Counted from the stretch's first letter, positions 7,599 to 17,621 are shown. The stretch is 64,000 nucleotides of DNA from Thioclava sp. GXIMD4216 (GCF_037949285.1 NZ_CP149927.1:145001-209000), one strand, 5' to 3'. Notes: generated from the letters alone by a model not told the origin. Translations and numbers: made by a program.

Positions 7599-10130
7599 TC
7601 AGCTCTGGCAGATCCGCCGGAGAACCTGCGCCACATCCTCATCATTTTGCGGCAGCGGCAGAAGGTGCGCCTCCTGCCCTGCCGCGCGCAAGGCATCCGC
7701 CTGCGCGCCAAGATCGAAACACCAGACCGGAAGGCCGGTGGCCAGAGTCTCGCGGGTGGTAAAGGAAAAGGTCTCCGGCCAGATCGAGGGGATCAGCCAG
7801 CAATCGATCTTGTAGCGTTCGGCCAGCAGGGCAATGTCCTGCCGCGCATAGCTGCCGTGGATCGTGCAGGCCCTGCCAAGCGGATAATTCGGATCGATAT
7901 TGCCCAACAGAACCAGACGCGCCGCACCGCTCTTGCCCAGTTGGCGGGCCATGATCTGCAAGATCTCCGCCCCCTTCTGGTAGCCGATATTGCCCAGAAT
8001 CCCGATTGTACGCGGTGCCTCCAGCGGCACGCGCGCGACAGAGGGCACATCCTCCAGCACATCATGCGGCCGCAGCGTGATCTGCGGGGCCAGATCCGGC
8101 CAGCAGCCTTGCACGATCTCGCGGCTATTTTCGGAAAACACCACGATCCGCGCCTGGGCAAGCGCGCGATGCCAGAGGTCCTGCCACGCTTGCAACCCGA
8201 TCTCGCGGCCCTGCGCATCACGCACCTGATGGCAGGCCTGTCCGCCATGCGTCTCAGGGCGTGGCACGCCTTCGAAACGGCCCGTATCGCCCAGCAGCGT
8301 ATAAGACGGGCTAAGCGGAAAAAAGTCATGGAATTCCACAACAAGCTCGGACCCTTCCGCCGCGCCACGCCATGCCAGCAGCCTGTCGGGAAGCGTTTCG
8401 GGACGGGCATCCCCCACGCCGCAGATATAGACAATCCGACGCCGCGGAACCGCCGCCAGAAGATGCGCCAGCACCGCATCGCTTTCCAGATTGGCGACGG
8501 TCTCGCCCAAGGGGGTCATAAGCGTCATCCGGTAAGGTGTCGCCCCGCCCAGTTGTAAAACCACCGCCGACTGGCCTTCGGCACAGAGGCGACTGATATC
8601 GCGCCGCATCGCGTCTTCGGCACCGCCCCCCAGAGAATGCACGACAAACACCGATAGCGGGGCCTGCTGCATCGCCCCCGCCCATGCCAGCCCGAGCCCC
8701 AAACGCGGGCCAATCATCGGATCACGCGCGATGAACCCCTGCACATCCGCATCGAAATGCGGATAGCGGGCCGTAATCCGGCGCCCGTTTTCCTCGATCA
8801 GGCGGCGCTTCTCTTCCGACCCGAACGACGTGCCGCCCCGATGTTCGACAAAAAGGCCCGGCACGCCCAGATGCCGCGCGCCCTCGGCCTGCGTTTTGCG
8901 ACACCAGTCAACCTCCTCGCCATATCCGCGCCCGAACACAGGATCGAATTCGGGAAAACGACGCAGCCAGTCCAGACCGATGCCCATGCAGAACCCTACG
9001 CCCGTCGGCAGCTCTGCCAAGGGGGCTTGCGCGAAATACGTGCGCGCGCAGGCATCGAGCCCCTCCGCCACGCCGTCGGACAAATCCCCGCGCTGGCAGA
9101 TGACCGGCGCATTCATGATTTCCGCATCATTGCTCATCGGGGTTACGCTCGCCACCCGCGGGTCCGCCAAGGGGGCCACCAAGCGGCTGGCCCAGCCCTC
9201 GGGCACCAGAGCATCGGAATTCAACAGCACAACCGGCGCATCCCGCCGCAGGGCTTCGGCAAATCCGCGATTGACCGAACCGATAAAGCCCAGATTGCGC
9301 GCGTTTTCCAGCAAGCTCACCTGACCGGCAGGGCGGCTTTCACACCATTTGCGCAAAAAGGGCCGGATCTGCGGATCGGGCGAACCATCCTCGATCAGCA
9401 CCAGATGCCAGTCCAGATCGGTATGGGCGACAAGCCGCGACAGGCAGAGTTGCAGCAGGTCGAAGGCGTTATAGACGGGCAGGATGATCGTGATCCGCTG
9501 GGCCGCCGCGCCCCGCTCGGCAGTCCCTGCGCGGGACAAAAGCGGCGAGTCTTCCGCCAAGCCCAGCTGCCCCGCCCCGATCCGCAGAGGCTGGACCATA
9601 TCTGTCCGGCCCAGAAACAGCGCTTTCAGCCGCGCTTTGGCACGATCCTTGCGCGCACGGTCTGTGCTGCGCAGATAGATCAGCGCCGCAGGCAAGCCCT
9701 GTATCCCCGCCCAAGCGAAGGCCGCCGCCAGACGCAGGGTTTCGACCCCGCGACGCAAAGCCGCCGGATCGCGCAGCGCAATCTCGACCGTCTCGGTCCC
9801 CTTGCGGATCACAAGCCGCCCCGTTCCCGCAATATAGGGCAATGTCAGCGAAAACCCGACCTTGCCCGTCCCGCCATAGGCGGCCTGCACATCGGCGCGA
9901 AACTGCACCGGCTCCACGGCCAGACGATGCCCTTCGCCGCAGATCAGCCCCACCTCATCAGCCTCGACCCAACCGGAAACGCATCGGTGATTGCCACGGA
10001 TCTCCTGCGATTCCAGCCAGCCTATCCCCTTGCCGCCTGCCGCCCTGATCGCGCGCGGGCGAAAACCGTATTGCCGATGGATCGAACTATACCGGATGAA
10101 AAGGGCCTGAAGGCTCCGCAGAGTAATCAC
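7599..10130 (-). CDS. Two-domain glycosyltransferase (GT2 + GT4-like)
   Basis: An 843-residue protein. Residues about 40-150 form an N-terminal unassigned beta-rich region. A GT-A family 2 domain starts near residue 213 (ITIILPVYNAFDLLQLCLSRL, with EDGSPD and later LLNSDALVPEGW). It extends to about 450 and includes a GEEVDWCRK block typical of rhamnosyl/galactosyl-type GT2 enzymes. The C-terminal 350 residues resemble a GT-B family 4 fold, with GILGNIGYQKGAEIL and a terminal ETFSFTTRETLATGLPVWCFDLGA matching the nucleotide-sugar E-x7-E region. It is probably cytoplasmic and makes two linkages of a surface polysaccharide. The start codon is GTG at 10130. It ends 11 bp from the convergent acdS and is likely transcribed alone. 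Confidence 0.75.
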   Translation of the reverse strand: MITLRSLQALFIRYSSIHRQYGFRPRAIRAAGGKGIGWLESQEIRGNHRCVSGWVEADEVGLICGEGHRLAVEPVQFRADVQAAYGGTGKVGFSLTLPYIAGTGRLVIRKGTETVEIALRDPAALRRGVETLRLAAAFAWAGIQGLPAALIYLRSTDRARKDRAKARLKALFLGRTDMVQPLRIGAGQLGLAEDSPLLSRAGTAERGAAAQRITIILPVYNAFDLLQLCLSRLVAHTDLDWHLVLIEDGSPDPQIRPFLRKWCESRPAGQVSLLENARNLGFIGSVNRGFAEALRRDAPVVLLNSDALVPEGWASRLVAPLADPRVASVTPMSNDAEIMNAPVICQRGDLSDGVAEGLDACARTYFAQAPLAELPTGVGFCMGIGLDWLRRFPEFDPVFGRGYGEEVDWCRKTQAEGARHLGVPGLFVEHRGGTSFGSEEKRRLIEENGRRITARYPHFDADVQGFIARDPMIGPRLGLGLAWAGAMQQAPLSVFVVHSLGGGAEDAMRRDISRLCAEGQSAVVLQLGGATPYRMTLMTPLGETVANLESDAVLAHLLAAVPRRRIVYICGVGDARPETLPDRLLAWRGAAEGSELVVEFHDFFPLSPSYTLLGDTGRFEGVPRPETHGGQACHQVRDAQGREIGLQAWQDLWHRALAQARIVVFSENSREIVQGCWPDLAPQITLRPHDVLEDVPSVARVPLEAPRTIGILGNIGYQKGAEILQIMARQLGKSGAARLVLLGNIDPNYPLGRACTIHGSYARQDIALLAERYKIDCWLIPSIWPETFSFTTRETLATGLPVWCFDLGAQADALRAAGQEAHLLPLPQNDEDVAQVLRRICQS

Positions 10131-10324
10131 AAAATCCGTCCTTGTCCGTCAAACCCTGTCGCGCCGCGAGTCTGCGCCCCTGCGTCCGCAATCGCAACCG
10201 GACAGGGACCCATATAGGGCATTCCAAAGCAAACCTAATCCAAAAAGCATATGGAGAACAAAGAGAATTCTGCGAGCGCCGGACATTCCGCCCGCTCGCC
10301 ACCCGCCCCGAGGCCAGCAAGGGC

Positions 10325-11518
10325 TCAGCCGGCAGCAAACTCGGCATAGACAGGGCTGCCTTCCACCGTCTTGGCGATCCCCGCCAGAATCGCCGCGCCG
10401 GTTTCGTGCCGCAATTCGTCATACCAGCGCTCGGTCACGGCAGGATCAACCCCATGCGTCACATCGCAACGCGCGCGCGCGCGCAAAACCAGATCAGCGC
10501 AGCGCGCGGCCCGCGCCTGCTGATAGGCCTGAAGCGCCGCAGGAATATCGTCGGTCCCGCGCAGCTTTTCTTCCAGCACCACCGCATCCTCAATCGCCAT
10601 GCAGGCCCCCTGCCCCAGATCCGGCGTCGTGTTATGCGCGCTATCCCCCAACAGGCAGATCCGGCCTTTGGCCCAAGTGGAGAACGGATCGATATCATGG
10701 ATTTCCACACGGTTGATCGCCCCCGCATCCGCTGCGGCAATCAACCTTTGCACAGGCTCGGCCCAGCCGGAAAAACAACCCTGTAACAAGGATTTATAGT
10801 CCTCACGCGCGGGGGTGTCTCCGGCAGGCATCGGTTGATCGAAGAAGAAATAGAAACGCCCCTGCCCGTTTTCCCCCGCCCCGATCGGCATGATCGAGGC
10901 CCGCTTGCCCTGCGCGACAAACGTCGTCCAGCAATCGGCGGGGGCAATCGCGGCATCCATATCCACGATCCCGTTCCAGTTGACATAGCCGGCATAGCGC
11001 CGCTCGAGCGGGCCAAGCAGATGGTCGCGCACCAGACTATGCGCCCCGTCTGCCCCGATCACAAAATCCGCGCGGCTCTCGGTGCCATCCGCAAAACGGG
11101 CAAGCACCTGCGCCCCCTCCTCCTGCAGCGCGACCAGACGCATTCCCAGCGCGATATGCTCGCGCCCGAACACGTCCATCAGCATTTCCTGCGTTGCCGC
11201 ACGCGCCACCGGATAGCCGCGTATGCCCACGCTGTTCCAAAGCGGGGTCAGCGGAAAGGCGCACATCGTCTCTCCGGTCAGGCCGTCGATATAGGCCATC
11301 CTCTCCATCTGCCCGCCCAGATCACGGATCTGCGCGCCAAGACCCAGATGGTAGAGACACTGGATACCGTTGGGCCAAAGCGATAGCCCCGCGCCGACAG
11401 GGCGCACCTCGCGGACCTTCTCGAAAATCCGCACCTCGAAACCGATCCGGCGCAGCGCAATGCCCGCACAAAGCCCGCCAATCCCTGCTCCGATAATCAT
11501 CACCGTTTTCGTGGACAT
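10325..11518 (-). CDS. hpxO: FAD-dependent urate hydroxylase (HpxO-like)
   Basis: A 397-residue group A flavoprotein monooxygenase. The N-terminal Rossmann motif is GAGIGG (10-15), and the second FAD motif is GDSAHNTTPDLGQG near residue 289. Many stretches match the HpxO family of urate hydroxylases as I remember them, for example RRYAGYVNWNG, DCWTTFVAQGKR, RFYFFFDQP and RCDVTHG near the C-terminus. HpxO oxidises urate to 5-hydroxyisourate with NADH. No other purine catabolism genes are adjacent, so it is an orphan here. Salicylate-hydroxylase-like relatives are the alternative if the active-site residues do not hold up in an alignment. Confidence 0.75.
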   Translation of the reverse strand: MSTKTVMIIGAGIGGLCAGIALRRIGFEVRIFEKVREVRPVGAGLSLWPNGIQCLYHLGLGAQIRDLGGQMERMAYIDGLTGETMCAFPLTPLWNSVGIRGYPVARAATQEMLMDVFGREHIALGMRLVALQEEGAQVLARFADGTESRADFVIGADGAHSLVRDHLLGPLERRYAGYVNWNGIVDMDAAIAPADCWTTFVAQGKRASIMPIGAGENGQGRFYFFFDQPMPAGDTPAREDYKSLLQGCFSGWAEPVQRLIAAADAGAINRVEIHDIDPFSTWAKGRICLLGDSAHNTTPDLGQGACMAIEDAVVLEEKLRGTDDIPAALQAYQQARAARCADLVLRARARCDVTHGVDPAVTERWYDELRHETGAAILAGIAKTVEGSPVYAEFAAG

Positions 11519-11866
11519 GGCTGGCGCTCCCTGTGCAATCTGTTTTGTTCAGGCTAGCTGTCGGCGCAAGGCAACTCCAGCGTGTTCCGGCAGGATTTTT
11601 CACTTGTCCGCAAAACCCGTTGGAATTGCCCGTAAATTCGGCAGCAATCGGCAGGGCAAACAAAGCGTGCCCCGTGCCTTCAAGCGCGCGGCAGGCTCCT
11701 GCGTTTTGTAGAGCAGATCGTCTTTGTGGCGACCGGCATACGTCCTGTCGCCAAACCCGCACTCCGAAAGCCCAAGCCTGCAGGATTTCGGATGCCCTAT
11801 CCGCATGAGCCTATCTGCACCATGGCAGATCGCCCCGCGAACGGGAGCACACGCGACATTTACGGA
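11519..11866. other. Gene-free region upstream of hpxO
   Basis: This 348-bp stretch lies between the hpxO start and the end of the epimerase gene. Both neighbours run leftward, so it holds the hpxO promoter. Short reading frames here show no recognisable protein, no inverted repeat stood out and no tRNA was seen. It may contain eroded coding sequence, but I cannot identify it. Confidence 0.4.
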
Positions 11867-12871
11867 TTACAGCGCGTAATAGCTGCGATACCAGTCCACG
11901 AAAGACTGCACCCCCTCGCGCACCGACGTTCTGGGCGCATATCCTGTCAGTGATTTCAGCAAGCTGGCATCCGCCCATGTGGCAGGCACATCTCCGGCCT
12001 GCATCGGCATCAGATTCTGGATCGCCTCACGCCCGGTCGCCGCTTCGATCGCGGCAATGAATTCGGTCAACTGCACCGCGTTGTTATTGCCGATATTGAC
12101 CACGCGATAGGGCGCCACCGGCGACAAGCTATCGCCCGCGGGCACATCGGCACAACGCTCGGGCACCACATCGACCAATAAGCGGATCCCTTCAACCAGA
12201 TCGTCGATATAGGTGAAGTCGCGCTTCATATCGCCGAAATTATAGACATCGATCGGCTTGTCTTCGAAAATGGCACGGGTAAATTTGAACAGCGCCATGT
12301 CCGGACGCCCCCACGGCCCATAGACGGTGAAAAACCGGAACATGGTTACCGGTAGATTGAACAGATGGGCGTAAGAATGGGCCATCGACTCGGTGGATTT
12401 CTTGGTCGCGGCGTAAAAGCTCATCTGGTGATCCGCGCGATCGGTTTCGCGATAGGGCATCTGGGTATTGGCCCCATAGGCCGATGAGGTCGAAGCCAGC
12501 AGCATATGTTTGGGCGGATAGGCCCGCGCGGCTTCCAGCAATTCGAATGTACCGATGATATTGCCTTCAAGATACGCCCGCGGATTGTCGATCGAATAGC
12601 GGACCCCAGCCTGTGCCGCCAGATGGATCACCACATCCGGACGTTCCTCTTCCATGATGGACATCAGCAGACCGGGGGTCTCGACCATACCGATAATGTC
12701 ACGGAAATCGGGCGAAAGGCGCAGCTTTGCCAGCCGCGCCTCCTTCAGAGTGACGTCATAATAATCGGTCATCCCGTCCAACCCGACGACACGCCAGCCT
12801 TCGGACAAAAACCGCTGGGACACGAAAGAGCCGATAAACCCGGCAGCACCCGTCACGAGAAGCGTCGGCAT
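11867..12871 (-). CDS. NAD-dependent sugar-nucleotide epimerase (UDP-glucuronate 4-epimerase-like)
   Basis: A 334-residue extended short-chain dehydrogenase. The N-terminal NAD motif is GAAGFIGS (after MPTLLVT), followed by DYYDVTLKEARL typical of UDP-glucuronate/galacturonate 4-epimerases. The catalytic Ser region is ASTSSAYG and the Tyr-Lys pair is in SFYAATKKSTE. The C-terminal substrate region includes VNIGNNNAVQLTEFI and QAGDVPATWAD. The start at 12871 has a strong GGAGGT site. It probably supplies UDP-galacturonate for lipopolysaccharide or exopolysaccharide, which fits the glycosyltransferase nearby. Confidence 0.82.
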   Translation of the reverse strand: MPTLLVTGAAGFIGSFVSQRFLSEGWRVVGLDGMTDYYDVTLKEARLAKLRLSPDFRDIIGMVETPGLLMSIMEEERPDVVIHLAAQAGVRYSIDNPRAYLEGNIIGTFELLEAARAYPPKHMLLASTSSAYGANTQMPYRETDRADHQMSFYAATKKSTESMAHSYAHLFNLPVTMFRFFTVYGPWGRPDMALFKFTRAIFEDKPIDVYNFGDMKRDFTYIDDLVEGIRLLVDVVPERCADVPAGDSLSPVAPYRVVNIGNNNAVQLTEFIAAIEAATGREAIQNLMPMQAGDVPATWADASLLKSLTGYAPRTSVREGVQSFVDWYRSYYAL

Positions 12872-12931
12872 GAAAGACCTCCAAATTACCGAGGCCGTTA
12901 TTGCCCCTTCGGACTGATGTGGCAAGCCTCC

Positions 12932-14989
12932 TTAACTTGCCAGACGGTCCTCTTCGGCGCCGAGGTCCAGCTCGCTACAGCGGAAATACCCCACATCCTC
13001 GCTCATCGTGTTGATTCCACGCTGCAACATCTGGACAGCGGCGGAGCTTTCCTCGGCCATCGCGGCATTTTGTTGCACGGCACGGTCGAGGTCGCTCACG
13101 GCGCTGTTCATCTCGTTCAGACCATTGCTCTGTTCCTGCGCCGAAGAGGCGATCTGCTGGATCGAATCCCGGATACCGGTAATCGATTCATCGATCGATT
13201 GCAGCGCCTCGCCTGCCTGCCCGACAAGCTCGACCCCCCGTCCGACCTGACGGGTCGACGCCTCGATCAGCGTCGCAATCTCGCGCGCGGCATCCGAAGA
13301 CCGTTGCGCCAGTCCCCGCACCTCGGAGGCCACCACGGCAAATCCGCGCCCCGCATCTCCTGCACGGGCCGCTTCGACCCCGGCATTCAGCGCCAGAAGA
13401 TTGGTCTGGAAGGCAATATCGTCAATCACACTGGTGATCCGCGAAATCGACTGCGAACTTGCGGCGATTTCATTCATCGCGGTGACCGCATCATTGACCA
13501 CAAGGCTCGAACGGTCGGATTGTTCTTTCGCCTTTTCCGCCTTCGCACGGGCGGTCAGGGTCATATCGGCAGCCCCGCGCACCGAGGTGGTCAGCTCTTC
13601 CAGCGCAGCGGCACTTTCTTCCAAGGTCGCAGCCTGCCGTTCGGACCGGCGCGACAGCTCTGTCGTGCCCGCTGTAATCGAGGCGGCTTCCTGCGCAATC
13701 GAGGCCGTTTGTTCCAAAACCCCGACAATCACACGTTCGATCCGGCTGATCGCATCGTTGAACTGCTGGCGCAGCGTGTTGAATTCCCCCAGATCCTGAT
13801 CGATGCGCGTGCTCAGATCGCCTTCGGACAACCGGCCCAAGCTCTCGGCCATAACGCGGTTCATACGCATGTAAGGCGTGGTATCCACCGCGAATTTCAC
13901 CACCTTCACCACCTGCCCTGCGGCATTCTTGATCGGGTTGTAGCTGGCGCGAATATGGACTTCCTTACCGTTTTTACCAACACGCAGGAAATCGCCCTCA
14001 AGGGTTTTGCCCTTCCGCAAATCCGCCCAATGATCCTTGTAGCTCTGGCTCTCGCCATAGCCCGGTTCGACAAACATGCGATGCGACTGACCGATGATCT
14101 CGGCGCGCTCGTAGCCCATCACCTTGCAAAACAGGTCATTGGCCGAAACGATCTTGCCATAGGGATCGAACTCGATCACCGCCTGCACCCCTTGAATGGC
14201 GTGGATCTGCCCTTCCGCATCGGCGGCCAAGTTGCGCGCTTCGGTGATGTCAAAGGCATATTTCACCACCTTGAACGGGCGGCCCTCGGGGTCAATCAGC
14301 GTCTCGTAGGTTGCCTGCAGCCAGCAGAATTCACCATCCTTGCGGACACGTTTCACCTGCCCCGATTCCGACGACCCCTTGGCCAGACGTTGCCAGAACT
14401 GCGCATATTCGGGCGTATCAAGCGCGTCCTTGGGCATGAATATCCGGTGAGGTTTACCACGGATTTCCTCAATCAGGTAGCCGGTCGCCTTCAGGAAATG
14501 ATCATTGGCATCCAGCACATTGCCTTTCAGATCGAACTCGATCACCGCCATCGAACGTTTCAGCGCATCGACCTGGCTCCGGTTGTCGCGACGGCGCATA
14601 TGCATATAGGTGATCTCGCGGGCGGCAATCAGCACATGCTCGCTGACCCCATCCTTGTTCGTGATCGGCGAATAGGTCGTATCCAGCCAGATCTCCTCGC
14701 CTTTGGCATTCAGCCGCGGTTCGATCTTGTTGACGGGCGTGCCCTGCTTGAGAACACGCCAGATCTCGTTGAAATCCTCCTGTTCGAGGTCTTTCTCACG
14801 CACGAGGGTATCATAGTTGTTCCCAAGGGCGTCCTCACGAGAAATTCCGAAAGTTTTTGCAAACAAATCGTTTAGATACAAAAACTTACGATCAAAATCC
14901 ACGCGTGCAACCGCATGGGAGTTTTCGAATGCACTGACTTCGCGTTTCAGCTCGTCAATCTCTTGATGCAGTTTCTTGGACTTGAACAT
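12932..14989 (-). CDS. Soluble methyl-accepting chemotaxis protein with three PAS domains
   Basis: A 685-residue chemoreceptor with no signal peptide or transmembrane segment. Three PAS modules are visible, at about 20-130, 145-255 and 265-375. Each ends in a PAC-type strand ([37 protein letters not shown]). A HAMP-like linker ([13 protein letters not shown]) near 385-400 leads to a long MCP coiled coil. The conserved hairpin tip, [20 protein letters not shown], lies around residues 520-545. It presumably senses redox or a bound cofactor in the cytoplasm and feeds CheA. There is no terminal CheR-tethering pentapeptide, and no che genes are nearby. It probably has its own promoter within 14990-15080. 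Confidence 0.88.
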   Translation of the reverse strand: MFKSKKLHQEIDELKREVSAFENSHAVARVDFDRKFLYLNDLFAKTFGISREDALGNNYDTLVREKDLEQEDFNEIWRVLKQGTPVNKIEPRLNAKGEEIWLDTTYSPITNKDGVSEHVLIAAREITYMHMRRRDNRSQVDALKRSMAVIEFDLKGNVLDANDHFLKATGYLIEEIRGKPHRIFMPKDALDTPEYAQFWQRLAKGSSESGQVKRVRKDGEFCWLQATYETLIDPEGRPFKVVKYAFDITEARNLAADAEGQIHAIQGVQAVIEFDPYGKIVSANDLFCKVMGYERAEIIGQSHRMFVEPGYGESQSYKDHWADLRKGKTLEGDFLRVGKNGKEVHIRASYNPIKNAAGQVVKVVKFAVDTTPYMRMNRVMAESLGRLSEGDLSTRIDQDLGEFNTLRQQFNDAISRIERVIVGVLEQTASIAQEAASITAGTTELSRRSERQAATLEESAAALEELTTSVRGAADMTLTARAKAEKAKEQSDRSSLVVNDAVTAMNEIAASSQSISRITSVIDDIAFQTNLLALNAGVEAARAGDAGRGFAVVASEVRGLAQRSSDAAREIATLIEASTRQVGRGVELVGQAGEALQSIDESITGIRDSIQQIASSAQEQSNGLNEMNSAVSDLDRAVQQNAAMAEESSAAVQMLQRGINTMSEDVGYFRCSELDLGAEEDRLAS

Positions 14990-15082
14990 CGGCTCTCCCG
15001 CGAGTCGTAAGAATCACTTAGTACCCACCGAGGCTACGCAAAATATGTTAAGCTTAGCTTTCCGGATCACGGGGGCCTGCCC

Positions 15083-15098
15083 CTTCCCCGCGGGGAAG
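15083..15098. repeat. parS-like palindrome, copy 1 (perfect)
   Basis: CTTCCCCGCGGGGAAG is a perfect 16-bp palindrome. The same element recurs inside and right after parA-parB (copies at 18056, 18850, 19227, 19663 and 20278). This copy is the outlying left member, about 2.8 kb from parA and in non-coding DNA. It is probably a ParB binding site. Confidence 0.7.
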
Positions 15099-15114
15099 AT
15101 TGCAAAGAGCAGAA

Positions 15115-15143
15115 TTGACAAAATCGGAAAAACACCGCATATA
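15115..15143 (+). promoter_or_regulatory. Putative promoter of the DEAD-box helicase gene
   Basis: TTGACA (15115-15120), a 17-bp spacer and CATATA (15138-15143) form a plausible sigma-70 promoter. This would give a leader of roughly 200 nt before the ATG at 15355. Long leaders are common for cold-induced RNA helicase genes, but I see no specific riboregulator. Confidence 0.35.
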
Positions 15144-15354
15144 GGCATTGGTACCGCGCTGCCGCGTGAGCAAGCCGCGTCCGTTTGACGCATCGGCACC
15201 AGACCCACCCGTTCCCCATCACGCAGGGTTCGTATCGTCCGGCCAAAGCAGACGGGATCCGCCCGTGGCTTTCGAGGTCGCGGCGTCACACCCCTCAGGC
15301 CGCCTCCCCGCGGCCACGCCCAGCCATGATGGCATCGGGTAGCAAAGGATATTT

Positions 15355-16671
15355 ATGTTCGATTTCGATATGCTGGGGCTGTCCCCGGCGCTGAAAGATG
15401 CGCTGAAAGCGCAAGGCTTTACCGAGCCGACCCCCATCCAGAACAAGGCCATTCCGCTGGCCATGCAAGGCCATGACATTCTGGGTCTGGCCCAGACCGG
15501 CACCGGCAAAACGCTGGCCTTCGGCCTGCCGCTGATCGACCAGTTGCTGCAGGCCCCGGGCAAGCCCGCGCCGAAAACCGCCAAGGCGCTCATCCTTGCC
15601 CCCACCCGCGAACTGGTCAACCAGATCGCCGACGGGCTGCGCGCGCTGACCAAAGGCACCCGCATCCATATCATCACCGTGGTGGGCGGCCAGTCGATCA
15701 ACCGCCAGATCGGTGCGCTGCATCGCGGCTGCGACATTCTGGTGGCAACGCCGGGCCGTCTGATCGACCTGATGGACCGCGGGTCGGTCGATCTGTCGCA
15801 GACCAAACATCTGGTGCTCGACGAGGCCGACCAGATGCTGGATCTCGGCTTCATCCATGCGTTGCGCAAGATCGCGCCGCGTCTGGGCACGCCGCGCCAG
15901 ACCATGCTGTTCTCGGCCACCATGCCCAAACAGATGGAAGAGCTCTCCAAAGCCTATCTCAACAACCCCCAGCGCGTGCAGGTCAGCCCCCCCGGCAAGG
16001 CCGCCGACAAGGTCAGCCAGTCGGTCCAGTTCATGGACAAGGCCGAAAAGCCCAACCGTCTGCGCAAGATCCTGTCCAATGATATGGGCGCGCTGACACT
16101 GGTCTTCTGCCGGACCAAGCACGGGGCCGAAAAGCTCAAGAAAAGCCTCGAGAAAGACGGGTATCCGGCCGCCTCGATCCACGGCAACAAAAGCCAGAAC
16201 CAGCGCGATCGCGCAATCGAGAGTTTCCGTGCCGGTTCGACCACCATTCTGGTCGCCACCGACGTGGCTGCCCGCGGCATCGACATTCCGGGCGTGGCCT
16301 ATGTGATCAACTTCGATCTTCCCGAAGTGCCCGATTCCTACGTCCACCGGATCGGCCGGACCGCGCGTGCGGGCCGCGAAGGTCAGGCGATTGCCTTCTG
16401 CTCCGAGGAAGAAGTCGAACTTCTGGCACAGATCGAAAAGCTGATGAAGATCGATATTCCGGTTGCGGCAGGCACGCGCCCCGAAGGCACCTCCCCTGCC
16501 CCGCGTGGCCGTCGTCGCGGCGGTCCGCCGAAAGCCGGTGCCGTGCGGGCCTTCAAACCCGCGAATGAGGCCAATTCCGGTGGCCCGCGTCGGCGCCGGA
16601 ACAAACCGCAGGGGGCCAAACGGGGCCCCGCCGATCCGGGAGCGGCCAAACGCCGCGCACCGCAATCCTGA
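15355..16671 (+). CDS. rhlE: DEAD-box ATP-dependent RNA helicase (RhlE-type)
   Basis: A 438-residue RNA helicase. The Q-motif region GFTEPTPIQNKAIP is at 21-34, motif I AQTGTGKT at 46-53, motif Ia PTREL near 83, and motif II DEAD near 157. Motif III SAT is near 188 and motif VI HRIGRTARAG near 333. The C-terminal 75 residues are a basic Arg/Gly/Pro-rich tail (RGRRRGGPPK and following) for RNA binding. It likely acts in ribosome assembly or mRNA turnover, especially in the cold. It sits next to the replication module and ends in a terminator at 16684-16710. It is not part of that module as far as I can tell. Confidence 0.88.
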   Translation: MFDFDMLGLSPALKDALKAQGFTEPTPIQNKAIPLAMQGHDILGLAQTGTGKTLAFGLPLIDQLLQAPGKPAPKTAKALILAPTRELVNQIADGLRALTKGTRIHIITVVGGQSINRQIGALHRGCDILVATPGRLIDLMDRGSVDLSQTKHLVLDEADQMLDLGFIHALRKIAPRLGTPRQTMLFSATMPKQMEELSKAYLNNPQRVQVSPPGKAADKVSQSVQFMDKAEKPNRLRKILSNDMGALTLVFCRTKHGAEKLKKSLEKDGYPAASIHGNKSQNQRDRAIESFRAGSTTILVATDVAARGIDIPGVAYVINFDLPEVPDSYVHRIGRTARAGREGQAIAFCSEEEVELLAQIEKLMKIDIPVAAGTRPEGTSPAPRGRRRGGPPKAGAVRAFKPANEANSGGPRRRRNKPQGAKRGPADPGAAKRRAPQS

Positions 16672-16683
16672 TCTTTCCTGCGC

Positions 16684-16712
16684 CCTGCCGGTTCTCTGGC
16701 GGGGCGTTTTCC
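16684..16712 (+). terminator. Terminator after rhlE
   Basis: CCCTGCCG and GGCGGGG around a short loop (about 16684-16705) form a GC-rich stem followed by cgttttc. It separates rhlE from the convergent replication gene and could work in both directions. Confidence 0.5.
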
Positions 16713-16714
16713 TG

Positions 16715-17389
16715 TCAGACATGCGCGATAATCTGGACGCGCTGGATCTGGGGGGCCACGCTGCGGATTACCGCCTCCAGCGTCGCCCGCAGATGGGTAT
16801 CGATATAGCTCGCCTGAAATTCGGAGCCTGCCCGCAGGACAAGCGTCTCACGATCCTCCGAAAGCACCGATAACTGGGCAAACCACGCGCCCCAAGCCGT
16901 TGGATGATGGCGCTGCAAACGGCGGGCGACCTCAGACCAGATCCCGTCGCTGGGCATATCGGCCACCCGTAGCGGCACCACATTGGTCTGCGGCGCGCTC
17001 TGTTCGACCGGAGCCAGCCGCTCCACCAGATCTGGCCCGATCTTGGCCCAACCCTCGCGCGTGTCTTCAAGGATCTGCACCACGTTCAGCCCGTAAAGCG
17101 CGACCCTGCCCCGTGCAGCCGGACGCTTTTCAACAAGCCAGCCGCGTTTACGCAGTGCCGCCATCTCGCGTTTGACGGTGCGCACATCCACCGACCACAG
17201 TTTCGAGATCTCGTTCTGGCCAATCGAAAGTTCATCACTTTGCCAGTTATATCGCGCAGTTATCAGGCAAATCAGGCGCAGCGCCTGTTTCTGGACATGC
17301 TTGTCCTGAGACAATGCATAGCTTCCCAATACAGAAAGCAAATCGTATTTACGTGTGGCCGCACCGCGACCCACTGCCTTTTTCATCAT
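16715..17389 (-). CDS. DnaA-like replication initiator of the replicon
   Basis: A 224-residue protein with two parts. Residues about 15-115 are a winged-helix DNA-binding region (KQALRLICLITARYN, then IGQNEISKLWSVDVRTVKREMAALRKRGWLVEKRP). Residues about 148-224 match the start of DnaA: IWSEVARRLQRHHPTAWGAW is domain I-like, followed by LVLRAGSEFQASYIDTHL. It has no AAA+ ATPase domain, so it is not chromosomal DnaA. From memory, short DnaA-like replicases are one of the plasmid replication types described in Rhodobacterales, usually beside parAB, as here. It is divergent from parA across a 477-bp origin-like region. The assignment as initiator is inference from domain and context. Confidence 0.7.
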   Translation of the reverse strand: MMKKAVGRGAATRKYDLLSVLGSYALSQDKHVQKQALRLICLITARYNWQSDELSIGQNEISKLWSVDVRTVKREMAALRKRGWLVEKRPAARGRVALYGLNVVQILEDTREGWAKIGPDLVERLAPVEQSAPQTNVVPLRVADMPSDGIWSEVARRLQRHHPTAWGAWFAQLSVLSEDRETLVLRAGSEFQASYIDTHLRATLEAVIRSVAPQIQRVQIIAHV

Positions 17390-17600
17390 GACACTGCTCC
17401 GGCGCTTTAGGGCGCTTCATTCTTCGGACGCTATTTTGCGCCTCGTTAGCCGAGAGTAGCACGATGGTCCACCGTAAGACAACGCTTTCCTCTCGATGTT
17501 GGCTATTTGCGTCCGCCAATCCGATTCTGTCAAGCCCGTGGCAATTTCAAGACCCCAACCGATAAATTCAAATCTGAAAAAATGGTAATTATAGGTTAAG

Positions 17601-17621
17601 GGGGACGCCCTGTATGTCCCC
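17601..17621. repeat. Inverted repeat in the origin region
   Basis: GGGGAC (17601-17606) pairs with GTCCCC (17616-17621) around a 9-nt loop, directly beside the A/T-rich patch. It may be an initiator binding site. Confidence 0.4.

Larger units (their letters stand above)
14990..15354. other. Intergenic region with partition-type palindrome
   Basis: This 365-bp gene-free region lies between the divergent chemoreceptor and helicase genes. It holds a perfect 16-bp CTTCCCCGCGGGGAAG palindrome at 15083-15098 and a likely helicase promoter at 15115-15143. Small reading frames here look non-coding. Confidence 0.55.

Noticed and set aside
12506..14875. 789-codon plus-strand open frame opposite the chemoreceptor gene
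   Set aside because: It is an antisense shadow of a clear three-PAS chemoreceptor; its composition is Arg/His/Gln-rich and it has no domain or ribosome-binding site.
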